This document shows, one piece after another, positions 49,179-57,913 of a stretch of 64,000 nt of DNA. The number at the start of each line of letters is the position of its first letter. Positions within the stretch are counted from its first letter, which is position 1. Under the pieces are notes generated by a model. That model was not told the DNA's origin. It did no database searches and saw only the letters and a list, made by a program, of their open reading frames with translations. The DNA is from Leminorella richardii (GTDB lineage: Bacteria > Pseudomonadota > Gammaproteobacteria > Enterobacterales > Enterobacteriaceae). The position numbers and the translations under genes are program-made. The stretch is taken from NCBI RefSeq assembly GCF_900478135.1, contig NZ_LS483470.1, positions 1,236,501 to 1,300,500 of the forward strand, read 5' to 3'.

Positions 49179-51019
49179 ATAACTTACTCTTTTTAACTAT
49201 TTTGTTTCCGCTGCTGGGCTTCTTGCTGCTGGCGTTCTCACGCGGCCGCTGGTCTGAAAACAACTCCGCCGTTATCGGCGTGGGTTCAGTTGGCCTGTCG
49301 GCGTTGACGACAGCGTGGATTGTCTATCAGTTTCTGTCTCAGGGCAGCCATACGGCAGTATCTTCACAGGCGTTGTGGACCTGGATGCAGGTTGACGGCT
49401 TCAACATCAGCGTCACGCTGACGCTGGACAGCCTGTCCGCCACGATGCTGTCCGTTGTGACTGGCGTAGGCTTCCTTATCCACCTGTACGCCTCTTGGTA
49501 TATGCGCGGTGAAGAGGGTTACTCTCGCTTCTTCGCCTATACCAACCTGTTTATCGCCAGCATGGTGGTACTGGTACTGGCCGACAACTTGATGCTGATG
49601 TACCTCGGCTGGGAAGGGGTAGGGCTGTGTAGCTATCTGCTGATTGGCTTCTACTACACCAATCCGAACAACGGCGCGGCGGCGATGAAAGCCTTCGTCG
49701 TGACCCGTATCGGTGACGTGTTCCTGGCGATTGGCCTGTTTATCCTTTACACCGAGCTGGGCACCCTCAACGTGCGCGAGCTGCTGGTGCTGGCACCGCA
49801 GAAGTTTGCCGTCGGCGACAGCGCCATGTACTGGGCAACCCTGATGCTGATGGGTGGCGCGTTCGGTAAGTCGGCTCAGCTTCCGCTGCAAACCTGGCTG
49901 GCGGACGCGATGGCTGGCCCAACGCCGGTTTCCGCGCTTATCCACGCGGCGACCATGGTCACCGCGGGCGTTTACCTTATCGCCCGTACCCACGGTCTGT
50001 TCCTGCTGGCGCCTGAGGTGCTGAATCTAGTGGGCATTGTCGGCGCGATTACGCTGCTGATGGCGGGCTTCGCGGCGCTGGTGCAAACCGATATCAAGCG
50101 CGTGTTGGCCTACTCGACCATGAGTCAGCTGGGCTACATGTTCCTGGCGCTTGGCGTGCAGGCGTGGGACGCGGCGATTTTCCACCTGATGACTCACGCG
50201 TTCTTCAAAGCGCTACTGTTCCTGTCGTCGGGTTCGGTCATTCTGGCCTGCCACCACGAGCAAAACATTTTCAAAATGGGCGGCCTGCGTAAGAAGATCC
50301 CACTGGTTTACCTCTGCTTCCTGGTTGGTGGCGCGGCGCTGTCGGCGCTGCCGCTGGTAACTTCCGGCTTCTTCAGTAAGGACAAGATCCTGTTTGATGC
50401 CTATGCAGCAGGCCACTTTAACCTGATGCTGGCAGGGCTGGTCGGCGCCTTCCTGACGTCGCTGTATACCTTCCGCATGATCTTTATCGTGTTCCACGGC
50501 GAAGAGAAAACCCACGCGCACTCCGTTGGCGGCATTTCCCACTCTCTGCCTCTGATTGTGCTGCTGGTGCTTTCTACTGCAGTTGGCGCATTCCTGGCCA
50601 TTCCGCTGGACGGCGTGCTGCCGGTGCGCAATCTGCCGGAAGAGGGCAAGCTGATGCTGGAAATGGTCTCTGGCGGCGTAGCGATTGTTGGTATTCTGGC
50701 GGCGGTTGTGCTTTACCTCGGCAAGCGTCAACTGGTGAATGCCATTGCGCAAAGCGGCCCGGGCAAGTTCCTGTCCACCTGGTGGTACAACGCATGGGGC
50801 TTTGACTGGCTGTACGACAAGGTGTTTGTGAAGCCTTATCTGGCCGTGGCAAAGCTGATTCAACGCGACCCGATGAACTCGATGATGAACCTGTTCGGCA
50901 CGTTTGTCCGCCTGTGCAACCGCACGCTGGCGGTGAGCGAGAACGGAATGCTGCGCTGGTATGCTGCATCGGTCGGCATGGGGGCAGTGGTCGTATTGGC
51001 TCTGTTGCTGTTGGTTTAA
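49175..51019 (+). CDS. nuoL: NADH-quinone oxidoreductase subunit L
   Basis: Distal antiporter-like proton-pumping subunit, 614 residues. LGWEGVGLCSYLLIGFYY, the LPLQTWLADAMAGPTPVSA motif with key lysine nearby (GGAFGKSAQ), VQTDIKRVLAYSTMSQLGYM and the long C-terminal amphipathic helix region are present. It is followed by a 66-base gap before nuoM, the second-longest spacer inside the operon apart from nuoB-nuoCD. Confidence 0.97.
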   Translation: MNNLLFLTILFPLLGFLLLAFSRGRWSENNSAVIGVGSVGLSALTTAWIVYQFLSQGSHTAVSSQALWTWMQVDGFNISVTLTLDSLSATMLSVVTGVGFLIHLYASWYMRGEEGYSRFFAYTNLFIASMVVLVLADNLMLMYLGWEGVGLCSYLLIGFYYTNPNNGAAAMKAFVVTRIGDVFLAIGLFILYTELGTLNVRELLVLAPQKFAVGDSAMYWATLMLMGGAFGKSAQLPLQTWLADAMAGPTPVSALIHAATMVTAGVYLIARTHGLFLLAPEVLNLVGIVGAITLLMAGFAALVQTDIKRVLAYSTMSQLGYMFLALGVQAWDAAIFHLMTHAFFKALLFLSSGSVILACHHEQNIFKMGGLRKKIPLVYLCFLVGGAALSALPLVTSGFFSKDKILFDAYAAGHFNLMLAGLVGAFLTSLYTFRMIFIVFHGEEKTHAHSVGGISHSLPLIVLLVLSTAVGAFLAIPLDGVLPVRNLPEEGKLMLEMVSGGVAIVGILAAVVLYLGKRQLVNAIAQSGPGKFLSTWWYNAWGFDWLYDKVFVKPYLAVAKLIQRDPMNSMMNLFGTFVRLCNRTLAVSENGMLRWYAASVGMGAVVVLALLLLV

Positions 51020-51085
51020 CCGAATAACTGAATAACTTAAAGACGAATCGGTTTAAAGTTTTTCAAATAAAGGATACAAAACGCC

Positions 51086-52618
51086 ATGCTACTACCTTGG
51101 CTAATACTTTTACCCTTTATCGGCGGCTTTCTGTGCTGGCCGAGCGAGCGCCTGGGCAAACAGGCGCCACGCTGGGTAGCGCTGCTTTCGATGGGGCTGA
51201 CGCTGCTCCTTTCACTGTACCTGTGGATGGATGCCGGATTTACCGTGACGTCCGCCCAAAACCTGTGGATAGGCGAACCGTTCCGCATTAACTGGATCCC
51301 GAGTCTCGGCATTCAGATCCACTTGGCGCTGGACGGTCTGTCCCTGCTGATGGTGGTGCTGACGGCCTTTCTGGGCATTCTGGCTATCGTCTGTTCATGG
51401 ACAGAAGGGCAGCGCTCTCAGGGCTTTTTCCACCTGAACCTGCTGTGGATCCTGGGCGGCGTGATGGGCGTGTTCATGGCTGTCGACATGTTCCTGTTCT
51501 TCTTCTTCTGGGAAATCATGCTGGTGCCAATGTACTTCCTTATCGCCCTGTGGGGGCATAAGGGGTCTGACGGCAAAACCCGCATCAGCGCAGCAACTAA
51601 GTTCTTTATCTATGCGCAGGCCAGCAGCCTGTTCATGCTGATTGCTATCGTCGGTCTGGTGTTTGTACACTTCAAGGCCACCGGCGTAATGACCTTCAAC
51701 TACGAAGACCTGCTTAATACGCCGATGTCTTACGGTATGCAGTATCTGCTGATGCTGGGTTTCTTTATCGCTTTTGCGATGAAGATGCCGGTAGTGCCGC
51801 TCCACGGCTGGCTTCCGGACGCGCACAGTCAGGCACCCACGGCAGGTTCTGTCGACCTAGCGGGTTTGCTGTTGAAAACCGCGGCCTACGGCCTGCTGCG
51901 CTTTACGCTGCCGTTCTTCCCTGAGGCTTCTCACGCGTTTGCGCCAATAGCTATGTGGCTGGGCGTTATCGGTATCTTCTACGGCGCGTGGATGGCGTTC
52001 GTTCAAACGGACATCAAGCGCCTTATCGCCTACACCAGTATTTCCCACATGGGCTTCGTGATGATCGCTATCTACAGCGGCAGCGTGCTGGCCTATCAGG
52101 GCGCCGTGGCGCAGATGATTGCTCACGGCCTGTCAGCGGCGGGGCTGTTTATCATCAGCGGCCAGCTGTACGAGCGTCTGCACACTCGCGATATGCGCGA
52201 GATGGGCGGCCTGTGGAAGCGCATTCGCTACCTGCCTGCGCTGTCCCTGTTCTTTGCCGTGGCGACGCTGGGGATGCCGGGTACCGGCAACTTCGTTGGC
52301 GAATTTATGATTCTGTTCGGCAGCTATAGTGTGGTTCCAACCATTACTATCGTTGCTACCTTTGGTTTGGTATTCGCATCGGTGTACTCACTGATTATGA
52401 TGCAGCGCGCTTACTACGGTGCGCCTAAGTCAGACCAGCCGATTGCGGGGCTGAATGCGCGCGAGCTGATTATGATCCTGATGCTGGTCGTGCTGTTAGT
52501 CCTGTTAGGCGTTTACCCTCAGCCGGTTCTGGATACGTCGCACTCTGCCGTCACGACCATCTCTCAGTGGTTTAGCGCTGCGGCTCCCGTATCACCAGAC
52601 ATGTCTATAGGAAAGTAA
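51086..52618 (+). CDS. nuoM: NADH-quinone oxidoreductase subunit M
   Basis: Antiporter-like proton-pumping subunit, 510 residues (E. coli 509). FFFWEIMLVPMYFLIALWGH with the conserved glutamate, MKMPVVPLHGWLPDAHSQAP and VQTDIKRLIAYTSISHMGFV are the family landmarks. AAAGGAT precedes the ATG. nuoN starts six bases after its stop. Confidence 0.97.
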   Translation: MLLPWLILLPFIGGFLCWPSERLGKQAPRWVALLSMGLTLLLSLYLWMDAGFTVTSAQNLWIGEPFRINWIPSLGIQIHLALDGLSLLMVVLTAFLGILAIVCSWTEGQRSQGFFHLNLLWILGGVMGVFMAVDMFLFFFFWEIMLVPMYFLIALWGHKGSDGKTRISAATKFFIYAQASSLFMLIAIVGLVFVHFKATGVMTFNYEDLLNTPMSYGMQYLLMLGFFIAFAMKMPVVPLHGWLPDAHSQAPTAGSVDLAGLLLKTAAYGLLRFTLPFFPEASHAFAPIAMWLGVIGIFYGAWMAFVQTDIKRLIAYTSISHMGFVMIAIYSGSVLAYQGAVAQMIAHGLSAAGLFIISGQLYERLHTRDMREMGGLWKRIRYLPALSLFFAVATLGMPGTGNFVGEFMILFGSYSVVPTITIVATFGLVFASVYSLIMMQRAYYGAPKSDQPIAGLNARELIMILMLVVLLVLLGVYPQPVLDTSHSAVTTISQWFSAAAPVSPDMSIGK

Positions 52619-52624
52619 ATCGCC

Positions 52625-54079
52625 ATGACACTCACTGCACAACATATGCTTGCTCTGTTACCGCTGTTAATCGTTGGATTAACCGTGGTGGTTGTGATGC
52701 TGTCCATTGCGTGGCGACGCGATCACTTCCTGAATGCGACGATTGCGGTTATTGGCCTCAACGTTGCGCTGCTTTCGCTGTTCATCGTTGGGCAGCAGCC
52801 AGCCATGGATGTGACGCCGCTGCTCAAAGTGGACGGCTTCTCGGTCTTCTTTATCGGGCTAGTGCTGCTGGCCAGCCTGGCAACCTGTACTTTCGCCTAT
52901 CCGTGGCTTGCGGGCTATCCGGACAACAAAGAAGAGTTTTACCTGCTGGTGCTGATTGCGGCGCTGGGCGGGGTGGTTCTGGCCTGTTCTAACCACCTAG
53001 CCTCGCTGTTTATCGGTATTGAGCTGCTCTCGCTGCCGCTGTTTGGCCTGGTGGGCTATGCCTATCGTCAGAAGCGTTCGCTGGAAGCTGCCATTAAGTA
53101 CATGGTGCTGTCCGCGGCGGCCTCTTCTTTCCTGCTGTTCGGTATGGCGCTGCTGTACGCGGGCACCGGCGGGCTGTCTTTCGCCGCGCTGGGTAACAGC
53201 ATGAGCGACGGCGCGCTGCATCAGCCGCTGCTGATTATCGGCCTGGGCATGATGCTGGTTGGCTTCGGCTTTAAGCTGTCTCTGGTGCCGTTCCAGCTGT
53301 GGACGCCGGACGTTTATCAGGGCGCGCCTGCACCGGTATCTACCTTCCTAGCCACCGCCAGCAAGATCGCCATTTTTGGCGCGCTGGTGCGGATGTTTAT
53401 GTACGCGCCAGTGGCTGACGGCGAGTCAGTACGCACGGTGCTGGCGATTATCGCTTTCTGTTCGATTCTGTTCGGCAACATGCTTGCCATCAGTCAGAGC
53501 AACATCAAGCGCATGCTGGGCTACTCCTCTATCGCACACTTGGGCTACCTGCTGGTGGCGCTGATCGCCGTTCAGGGCAATCAGCTTTCCATCGAAACGG
53601 TGAACGTTTATCTGGCCGGTTACCTGTTCGCCAGCCTGGGCGCGTTCGGCGTAGTCAGCCTGATGTCTAGCCCTTATACCGGGCCGGATGCAGAGTCCCT
53701 GCACGCTTACCGCGGCCTGTTCTGGCACAAGCCAATCCTGTCGGCAGTGCTGACAGTGATGATGCTGTCTCTGGCTGGGGTGCCGATGACGCTGGGCTTT
53801 ATCGGTAAGTTCTACGTTATCGCTATCGGTGTGAGCGCCGACCTGTGGTGGCTGACGGCGACAGTCGTTGCGGGCAGCGCCATCGGCCTGTACTACTATC
53901 TGCGCGTCATGGTGAGCCTGTATCTGGAAGCACCGCAGGAGCTTAAGCGCGATACGCCGAGCAACTGGGCGCTTACCGCGGGCGGTGTGGTTGTGCTGCT
54001 GTCGGCAGTGGCCGTTGTGTTCTTTGGTCTCTACCCAGAGCCGCTGATTGCGCTGGCGAAGTATGCGTTTCCCATGTAA
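52625..54079 (+). CDS. nuoN: NADH-quinone oxidoreductase subunit N
   Basis: Third antiporter-like subunit, 484 residues (E. coli 485). GIELLSLPLFGLVGYAYRQK, FKLSLVPFQLWTPDVYQGAP and SNIKRMLGYSSIAHLGYLLV are conserved. It ends the nuo operon; a strong terminator lies 24 bases downstream. Confidence 0.97.
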   Translation: MTLTAQHMLALLPLLIVGLTVVVVMLSIAWRRDHFLNATIAVIGLNVALLSLFIVGQQPAMDVTPLLKVDGFSVFFIGLVLLASLATCTFAYPWLAGYPDNKEEFYLLVLIAALGGVVLACSNHLASLFIGIELLSLPLFGLVGYAYRQKRSLEAAIKYMVLSAAASSFLLFGMALLYAGTGGLSFAALGNSMSDGALHQPLLIIGLGMMLVGFGFKLSLVPFQLWTPDVYQGAPAPVSTFLATASKIAIFGALVRMFMYAPVADGESVRTVLAIIAFCSILFGNMLAISQSNIKRMLGYSSIAHLGYLLVALIAVQGNQLSIETVNVYLAGYLFASLGAFGVVSLMSSPYTGPDAESLHAYRGLFWHKPILSAVLTVMMLSLAGVPMTLGFIGKFYVIAIGVSADLWWLTATVVAGSAIGLYYYLRVMVSLYLEAPQELKRDTPSNWALTAGGVVVLLSAVAVVFFGLYPEPLIALAKYAFPM

Positions 54080-54102
54080 TCAAGGCTAATCCTAGATGAT
54101 TA

Positions 54103-54133
54103 AATGCCGGTCCTGAAGGACCGGTATTTTTTT
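54103..54133 (+). terminator. Terminator of the nuo operon
   Basis: Stem AATGCCGGTCC (54103-54113) with GGACCGGTATT (54118-54128), one G-T pair, a TGAA loop and a run of seven T. Strong Rho-independent terminator. Confidence 0.93.
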
Positions 54134-54198
54134 ACCTGTTTTTGTCGGTGAAGCGCCGTATAATCCGTTGTTTTAGTTTTTAGGCTCAAGAGGTCGTC

Positions 54199-55515
54199 GT
54201 GAAGCAAATATCTGAACTGGTCAAGCAGCTGCATCAACGTTTGCAGGACGCTGCGCGCCCGGAGCCTGGATGGGCGCGCGTTGAGCTGTCGCTGCCGTTG
54301 ACGGTTCGTTCGCTGCTTGGCTGGCTGTCGGCCCAGTCTTTGTTTCCGCAGTTCTACTGGCGTCAGCGCGACGGTCGCGAAGAGTTTGCCGTCTGCGGTG
54401 AAGTGGTTGGCTTTCACGATGCCCGCGCCGCCTATCGCTTTCTGGTGGATAGCGGGCGTCAGGATATGCGCATCTGGGGATTAAACGCTTTTGATCGCGT
54501 TGATACTTCAGAGACAGCGGTGCCAAAGGGAGCACTGTTTTTACCCCGCGTTGAGCTACTGCGCGACGAGCAGGGGGTGCGACTGGCGGTTAATCTGTAC
54601 AGCGAAAGCTCTCTGGCCGACGACGTTCAGCGAGCACAAAAAACGCTGACGGCGCTGGTTCCCTCAAAGCCTTTGCCTTCTATTAACGCCTCCGTGCTTG
54701 ACGTTCACCACCAGCCCGAAAAAGAGGGGTGGTGCTCTCTGCTGCGGCAGGCTCTGTCGGAAATAGCTAACAAACGGTTCGACAAAGTGGTGCTGGCGCG
54801 CCGTTCAACGCTGACTCTTAATAAGCCGCTCAATCCGGCGGCGTTTCTTAACGCCAGTCAGAAAGTTAACCACCGCTGCTTTCACTTTATGATGCGCATG
54901 GACGATGAAAAGGCCTTTTTGGGCTCGTCTCCTGAATGCCTGTTCCTGCGCAAGGGGCAGCGGTTGACGACCGAAGCGCTGGCTGGAACGGTAGCCGGTT
55001 CGCCGGACGACGAAAAAGCCAAAGCGCTCGGTGAATGGCTAATGCAGGACAAAAAAAACCAGCACGAAAACATGCTGGTCGTGGACGACATCTGCCAGCG
55101 CCTGCAGGGAGGAACGCAGGCGATAGACGTTCTGCCAGCGGAAATTGTTCGCCTGCGTAAGGTGCAACACCTTAAGCGCGCTATTCACGCCACGCTTGCC
55201 GAGGTAGACGATGCCGATACGCTACAGCGGCTACAGCCCACAGCGGCCGTGGCAGGCTTGCCCAGAGAACCCGCCAGACAGTTTATTGTACAAAACGAGC
55301 CCTTTACCCGCGGCTGGTACGCCGGTTCTGCCGGTTATCTTTCAGCGGGGCGTAGTGAGTTTGCTGTTTCTCTGCGTTCAGCGCTGATTGAAGACGATAA
55401 AATACATCTATACGCCGGGGCGGGCATCGTTGCCGGCTCCGATCCTGAAGAAGAGTGGCTAGAGATTGAAAACAAAGCCGCTGGGCTGAGAACGCTGCTG
55501 GAGCAGGAGGCGTAA
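54199..55515 (+). CDS. menF: Isochorismate synthase MenF
   Basis: Converts chorismate to isochorismate for menaquinone synthesis; 438 residues (E. coli MenF 431). The chorismate-binding C-terminal domain shows FDKVVLARRSTL with the catalytic lysine, LTTEALAGTVAGS with the catalytic glutamate, LPREPARQFI and YAGAGIVAGSDPEEEWLEIENKA with the Mg-binding glutamates. The start is GTG 54199 with AAGAGG upstream. menD does not follow as it does in E. coli; the next gene is unrelated, so the men genes are split here. Menaquinone is the quinone of anaerobic chains, which fits next to nuo. Confidence 0.93.
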   Translation: MKQISELVKQLHQRLQDAARPEPGWARVELSLPLTVRSLLGWLSAQSLFPQFYWRQRDGREEFAVCGEVVGFHDARAAYRFLVDSGRQDMRIWGLNAFDRVDTSETAVPKGALFLPRVELLRDEQGVRLAVNLYSESSLADDVQRAQKTLTALVPSKPLPSINASVLDVHHQPEKEGWCSLLRQALSEIANKRFDKVVLARRSTLTLNKPLNPAAFLNASQKVNHRCFHFMMRMDDEKAFLGSSPECLFLRKGQRLTTEALAGTVAGSPDDEKAKALGEWLMQDKKNQHENMLVVDDICQRLQGGTQAIDVLPAEIVRLRKVQHLKRAIHATLAEVDDADTLQRLQPTAAVAGLPREPARQFIVQNEPFTRGWYAGSAGYLSAGRSEFAVSLRSALIEDDKIHLYAGAGIVAGSDPEEEWLEIENKAAGLRTLLEQEA

Positions 55516-55542
55516 TTTCCTCTTCTTCGATAAAAAATTACG

Positions 55543-56598
55543 ATGAAAAACGGACTGTTTCATTTTATCGCGCTGGCGTTATTAACGCTGTTTTTTGCCT
55601 TCTCGGCTAGCGCTGCCTTTGAGGGTTACTTGCCGATGCCCCGCGCTGAGTTTGCTAAAAAGCGCGGGATGAAGCATCTGTTAACCATTCCTACGCCTGC
55701 TGAGCTGTTCCCCGAAGAAGAAAGCAGTGAGCCAAAGCGGCTACCTGAGTGGCATTTTCCACAGGCGGGTGTATCCGGCGTAACGCTGCGACTGGTTTCC
55801 GAAGAGGACGGCTACCCAGAAGAGTGGGTATTTGAAGGCTTCGACAAGGCGGGAAAACCGTGGAAAGTGTATACCGGTAGCCTCTACTCTGCCGCTGGCG
55901 GCGCAGAAATCTATAGAGCAGACCTCGATCGTAATGGTATTCAAGATGTGATTATGCTGGTGCCAAATGCCGGTAACGGCATGGCGCCCGATTCTCGGCT
56001 GGAAATCATTACCTTTGAGCAAGACGGTAGGCCAGTGCTGCTAGAAACCTGGGGCTTCTACTACAGCACTGATAAGAAGGGCATTGACGATCTGCTCGAT
56101 CTCAAGGGAAACGGGCGGGCACAGCTGTTGACGATGCACTTTAGCGACGGATACTGGATTACCGACCTGTATCAGGTCGCAGACGCTCGATGGCAGCGCG
56201 TAACCGGTCGGTTCGGCAAGTTGAGCTATCCTGTGCTTACGCGGTTTACCCACCGCCCTAATCAGCGTGTGGTTCACACCGTGAAGGTTGGGCGACATCC
56301 GACAGCGCCGGATCTGTCCAACGTTCGGTCGATTAACGCTGTGCGCTATCAGCTAGGGGACGATGAGAAGATACAGTTTGAGACAGATGACGGACGTTTT
56401 CTGTCATCGTGGCTTCGCTCTATGGTACTGACGGTCGATTCACCACAGGGGAGACGCATCTTAAGCGGTACTGCCGACGGGCTGCGGCGTAAAGAAGCCC
56501 TGAGCCAGCTGATTAACGATCGGCAACCGGCACGGTTCTATGGCTCGCTGGATGAGGATGGTGGGGACGGTCCTTTTACGCTTTGGGTGAGCGAGTAA
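55543..56598 (+). CDS. Exported protein with calcium-loop-like motif, unknown function
   Basis: A 351-residue protein I do not recognise. A signal peptide covers about residues 1-24 (ending FSASA-A). The mature part is beta-rich; IYRADLDRNGIQDVIMLVPN contains D-L-D-R-N-G-I-Q-D, a match to the DxDxNGxxD calcium loop found in FG-GAP and dockerin-like repeats, followed by LLDLKGNGRAQLL, a second weaker copy. That suggests a beta-propeller-like periplasmic protein. It follows menF by 27 bases and could be co-transcribed, but no strong ribosome site is seen. Confidence 0.65.
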   Translation: MKNGLFHFIALALLTLFFAFSASAAFEGYLPMPRAEFAKKRGMKHLLTIPTPAELFPEEESSEPKRLPEWHFPQAGVSGVTLRLVSEEDGYPEEWVFEGFDKAGKPWKVYTGSLYSAAGGAEIYRADLDRNGIQDVIMLVPNAGNGMAPDSRLEIITFEQDGRPVLLETWGFYYSTDKKGIDDLLDLKGNGRAQLLTMHFSDGYWITDLYQVADARWQRVTGRFGKLSYPVLTRFTHRPNQRVVHTVKVGRHPTAPDLSNVRSINAVRYQLGDDEKIQFETDDGRFLSSWLRSMVLTVDSPQGRRILSGTADGLRRKEALSQLINDRQPARFYGSLDEDGGDGPFTLWVSE

Positions 56599-56641
56599 GG
56601 CGATAAGATATTTGGACGAGGGGTCTTTAATAATCGAGAGG

Positions 56642-57202
56642 ATGAAAGTGTTATTACCTATTGAGGAGATAGAGCGCCGACTGAGCGAGAAATTTCTACC
56701 GTTTGATAAAGATATGGACTTGGGCTATCTAATTCTTAAGAAGAAAGCGATTGCTTCTAGTGACATCAAAACAGTAGAGCAAACTTTGGCGATTGATTTT
56801 CCGGAAGATTTTAAAGCATTAACTTCAGACTATGATTTTGACTCTTTTTCTTTAGGTAAAGTCCAGTTTAGCTCTAATGGAGAAGCCTATTTTCCATTTC
56901 TGGTTGAAGCCAATCAGGATAATGATTTCAACACGTGGTGGGTTGGTGATAGACGCCCGGAAGGTATTGTTGTTATAGCTTTGACTGATCCTTACACCAT
57001 TTTACTGAATACGTATGATGGCGCAGTATATGCAATGACTAGCGAATCTTCAGTAGATGATTTTGAGCGGATTGCTTCCAACTTTAGCCTTTTTGTTTGT
57101 GGTGTTGGCACTGCGTTTCTTTGCGCTGGTACAGAGGAGCAAATACAAAAAGCGGTTGGAGCACAGATGAACTCGTCTTTTTGGCGGGAGATGGTCAATT
57201 AA
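56642..57202 (+). CDS. SMI1/KNR4 (SUKH)-like protein
   Basis: A protein of about 186 residues with the SUKH-type pattern: KTVEQTLAIDFPEDFKALTSDYDF (the family's LPxxYKxLL region), then a run of beta strands with YFPFLVEANQDNDFNTWWV and GIVVIALTDPYTILLNTYDGAVYAM. Such proteins are often immunity proteins to contact-dependent or secreted toxins; no toxin gene is next to it. The DNA is clearly more AT-rich than its neighbours, a sign of transfer. The start is uncertain: ATG 56642 lies directly after GAGAGG, GTG 56648 has that site at good distance, and TTG 56612 is possible. Confidence 0.65.
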   Translation: MKVLLPIEEIERRLSEKFLPFDKDMDLGYLILKKKAIASSDIKTVEQTLAIDFPEDFKALTSDYDFDSFSLGKVQFSSNGEAYFPFLVEANQDNDFNTWWVGDRRPEGIVVIALTDPYTILLNTYDGAVYAMTSESSVDDFERIASNFSLFVCGVGTAFLCAGTEEQIQKAVGAQMNSSFWREMVN

Positions 57203-57254
57203 TACGTTCAACGAGTTCTTCATTTGAGCCACGTCGTGCTAAGAGTACAATTTT

Positions 57255-57722
57255 ATGAATCTATCTCATCTCGAACTCCGCATTCCCCCTCCGCTGATTT
57301 TTACTGCCAGCGCGCTGCTGGCCTACTGCCTGTATTGGCTATTTCCTCAGTGTACTTTTCCTCTGGCGGTGAGCTGGTCGCTGTCTGCTCTTTGCTTTAT
57401 GGCCTCCGGCGCTATTGGTCTCGCGAGTCTAACGGCCTTTTGGCGAGCCAAAACGACAGTGAATCCGCTTCGCGTAGAAGCGGCTACGTCTCTGGTTGAA
57501 AGCGGGCTGTACGCCTTTTCCCGTAATCCTATGTATCTGGCGCTGGCCTTGCTGCTGCTGAGCCTCTGCTTTTTTCTTACCAGCCTCTTTGCGCTGATCG
57601 CCGTGGTGCTGTTTATCGTCTATATCACCCGCTTTCAAATTGTGCCGGAAGAGCGGGCGTTGGAGGCGCGCTTTGGCGAGCGCTATCGCCTTTATCGACA
57701 GCGCGTGCGGCGCTGGATTTAA
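57255..57722 (+). CDS. Isoprenylcysteine carboxyl methyltransferase-like membrane protein
   Basis: A 155-residue membrane protein with about four helices and the ICMT/PEMT-type C-terminal motif: LVESGLYAFSRNPMYLALAL followed by IVPEERALEARFGERYRLYR, where RNPMY and the EE...F..Y pattern bind S-adenosylmethionine. Bacterial members methylate unknown lipids or small molecules in the inner membrane. It is GC-rich like the core genes, unlike the SUKH gene before it. No operon partner is evident. Confidence 0.78.
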   Translation: MNLSHLELRIPPPLIFTASALLAYCLYWLFPQCTFPLAVSWSLSALCFMASGAIGLASLTAFWRAKTTVNPLRVEAATSLVESGLYAFSRNPMYLALALLLLSLCFFLTSLFALIAVVLFIVYITRFQIVPEERALEARFGERYRLYRQRVRRWI

Positions 57723-57765
57723 CTCTCCGTCATCGAACGTTCATCAGACTGTCACTCGTGTGAAA

Positions 57766-57781
57766 TGTGATCAACATTACA
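57766..57781 (+). promoter_or_regulatory. CRP-like site upstream of the MHS transporter gene
   Basis: TGTGA-TCAACA-TTACA matches the CRP consensus TGTGA-N6-TCACA at nine of ten positions. It lies two bases upstream of the first 14-base operator and about 140 bases before the transporter start. Confidence 0.6.
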
Positions 57782-57782
57782 A

Positions 57783-57819
57783 TCTACGCGAGTAGACTTG
57801 ATCTATCTACGCGAGTAGA
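57783..57819 (+). promoter_or_regulatory. Two identical operators upstream of the MHS transporter gene
   Basis: The 14-base inverted repeat TCTAC-GCGA-GTAGA occurs at 57783-57796 and again at 57806-57819, exactly 23 bases apart, about two helical turns. The likely binder is the LacI-family regulator encoded at 59654, since the transporter, regulator and nucleoside hydrolase form one cluster; this is inference. Confidence 0.65.
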
Positions 57820-57913
57820 TACACTCACGAAAAAATGCGTTGGCTTTGGGTGTGTACAAAGTCAGCGTGCCAGTCAGATCGATATCCGTTAGACCAAAAC
57901 AAGGATCTTAATA

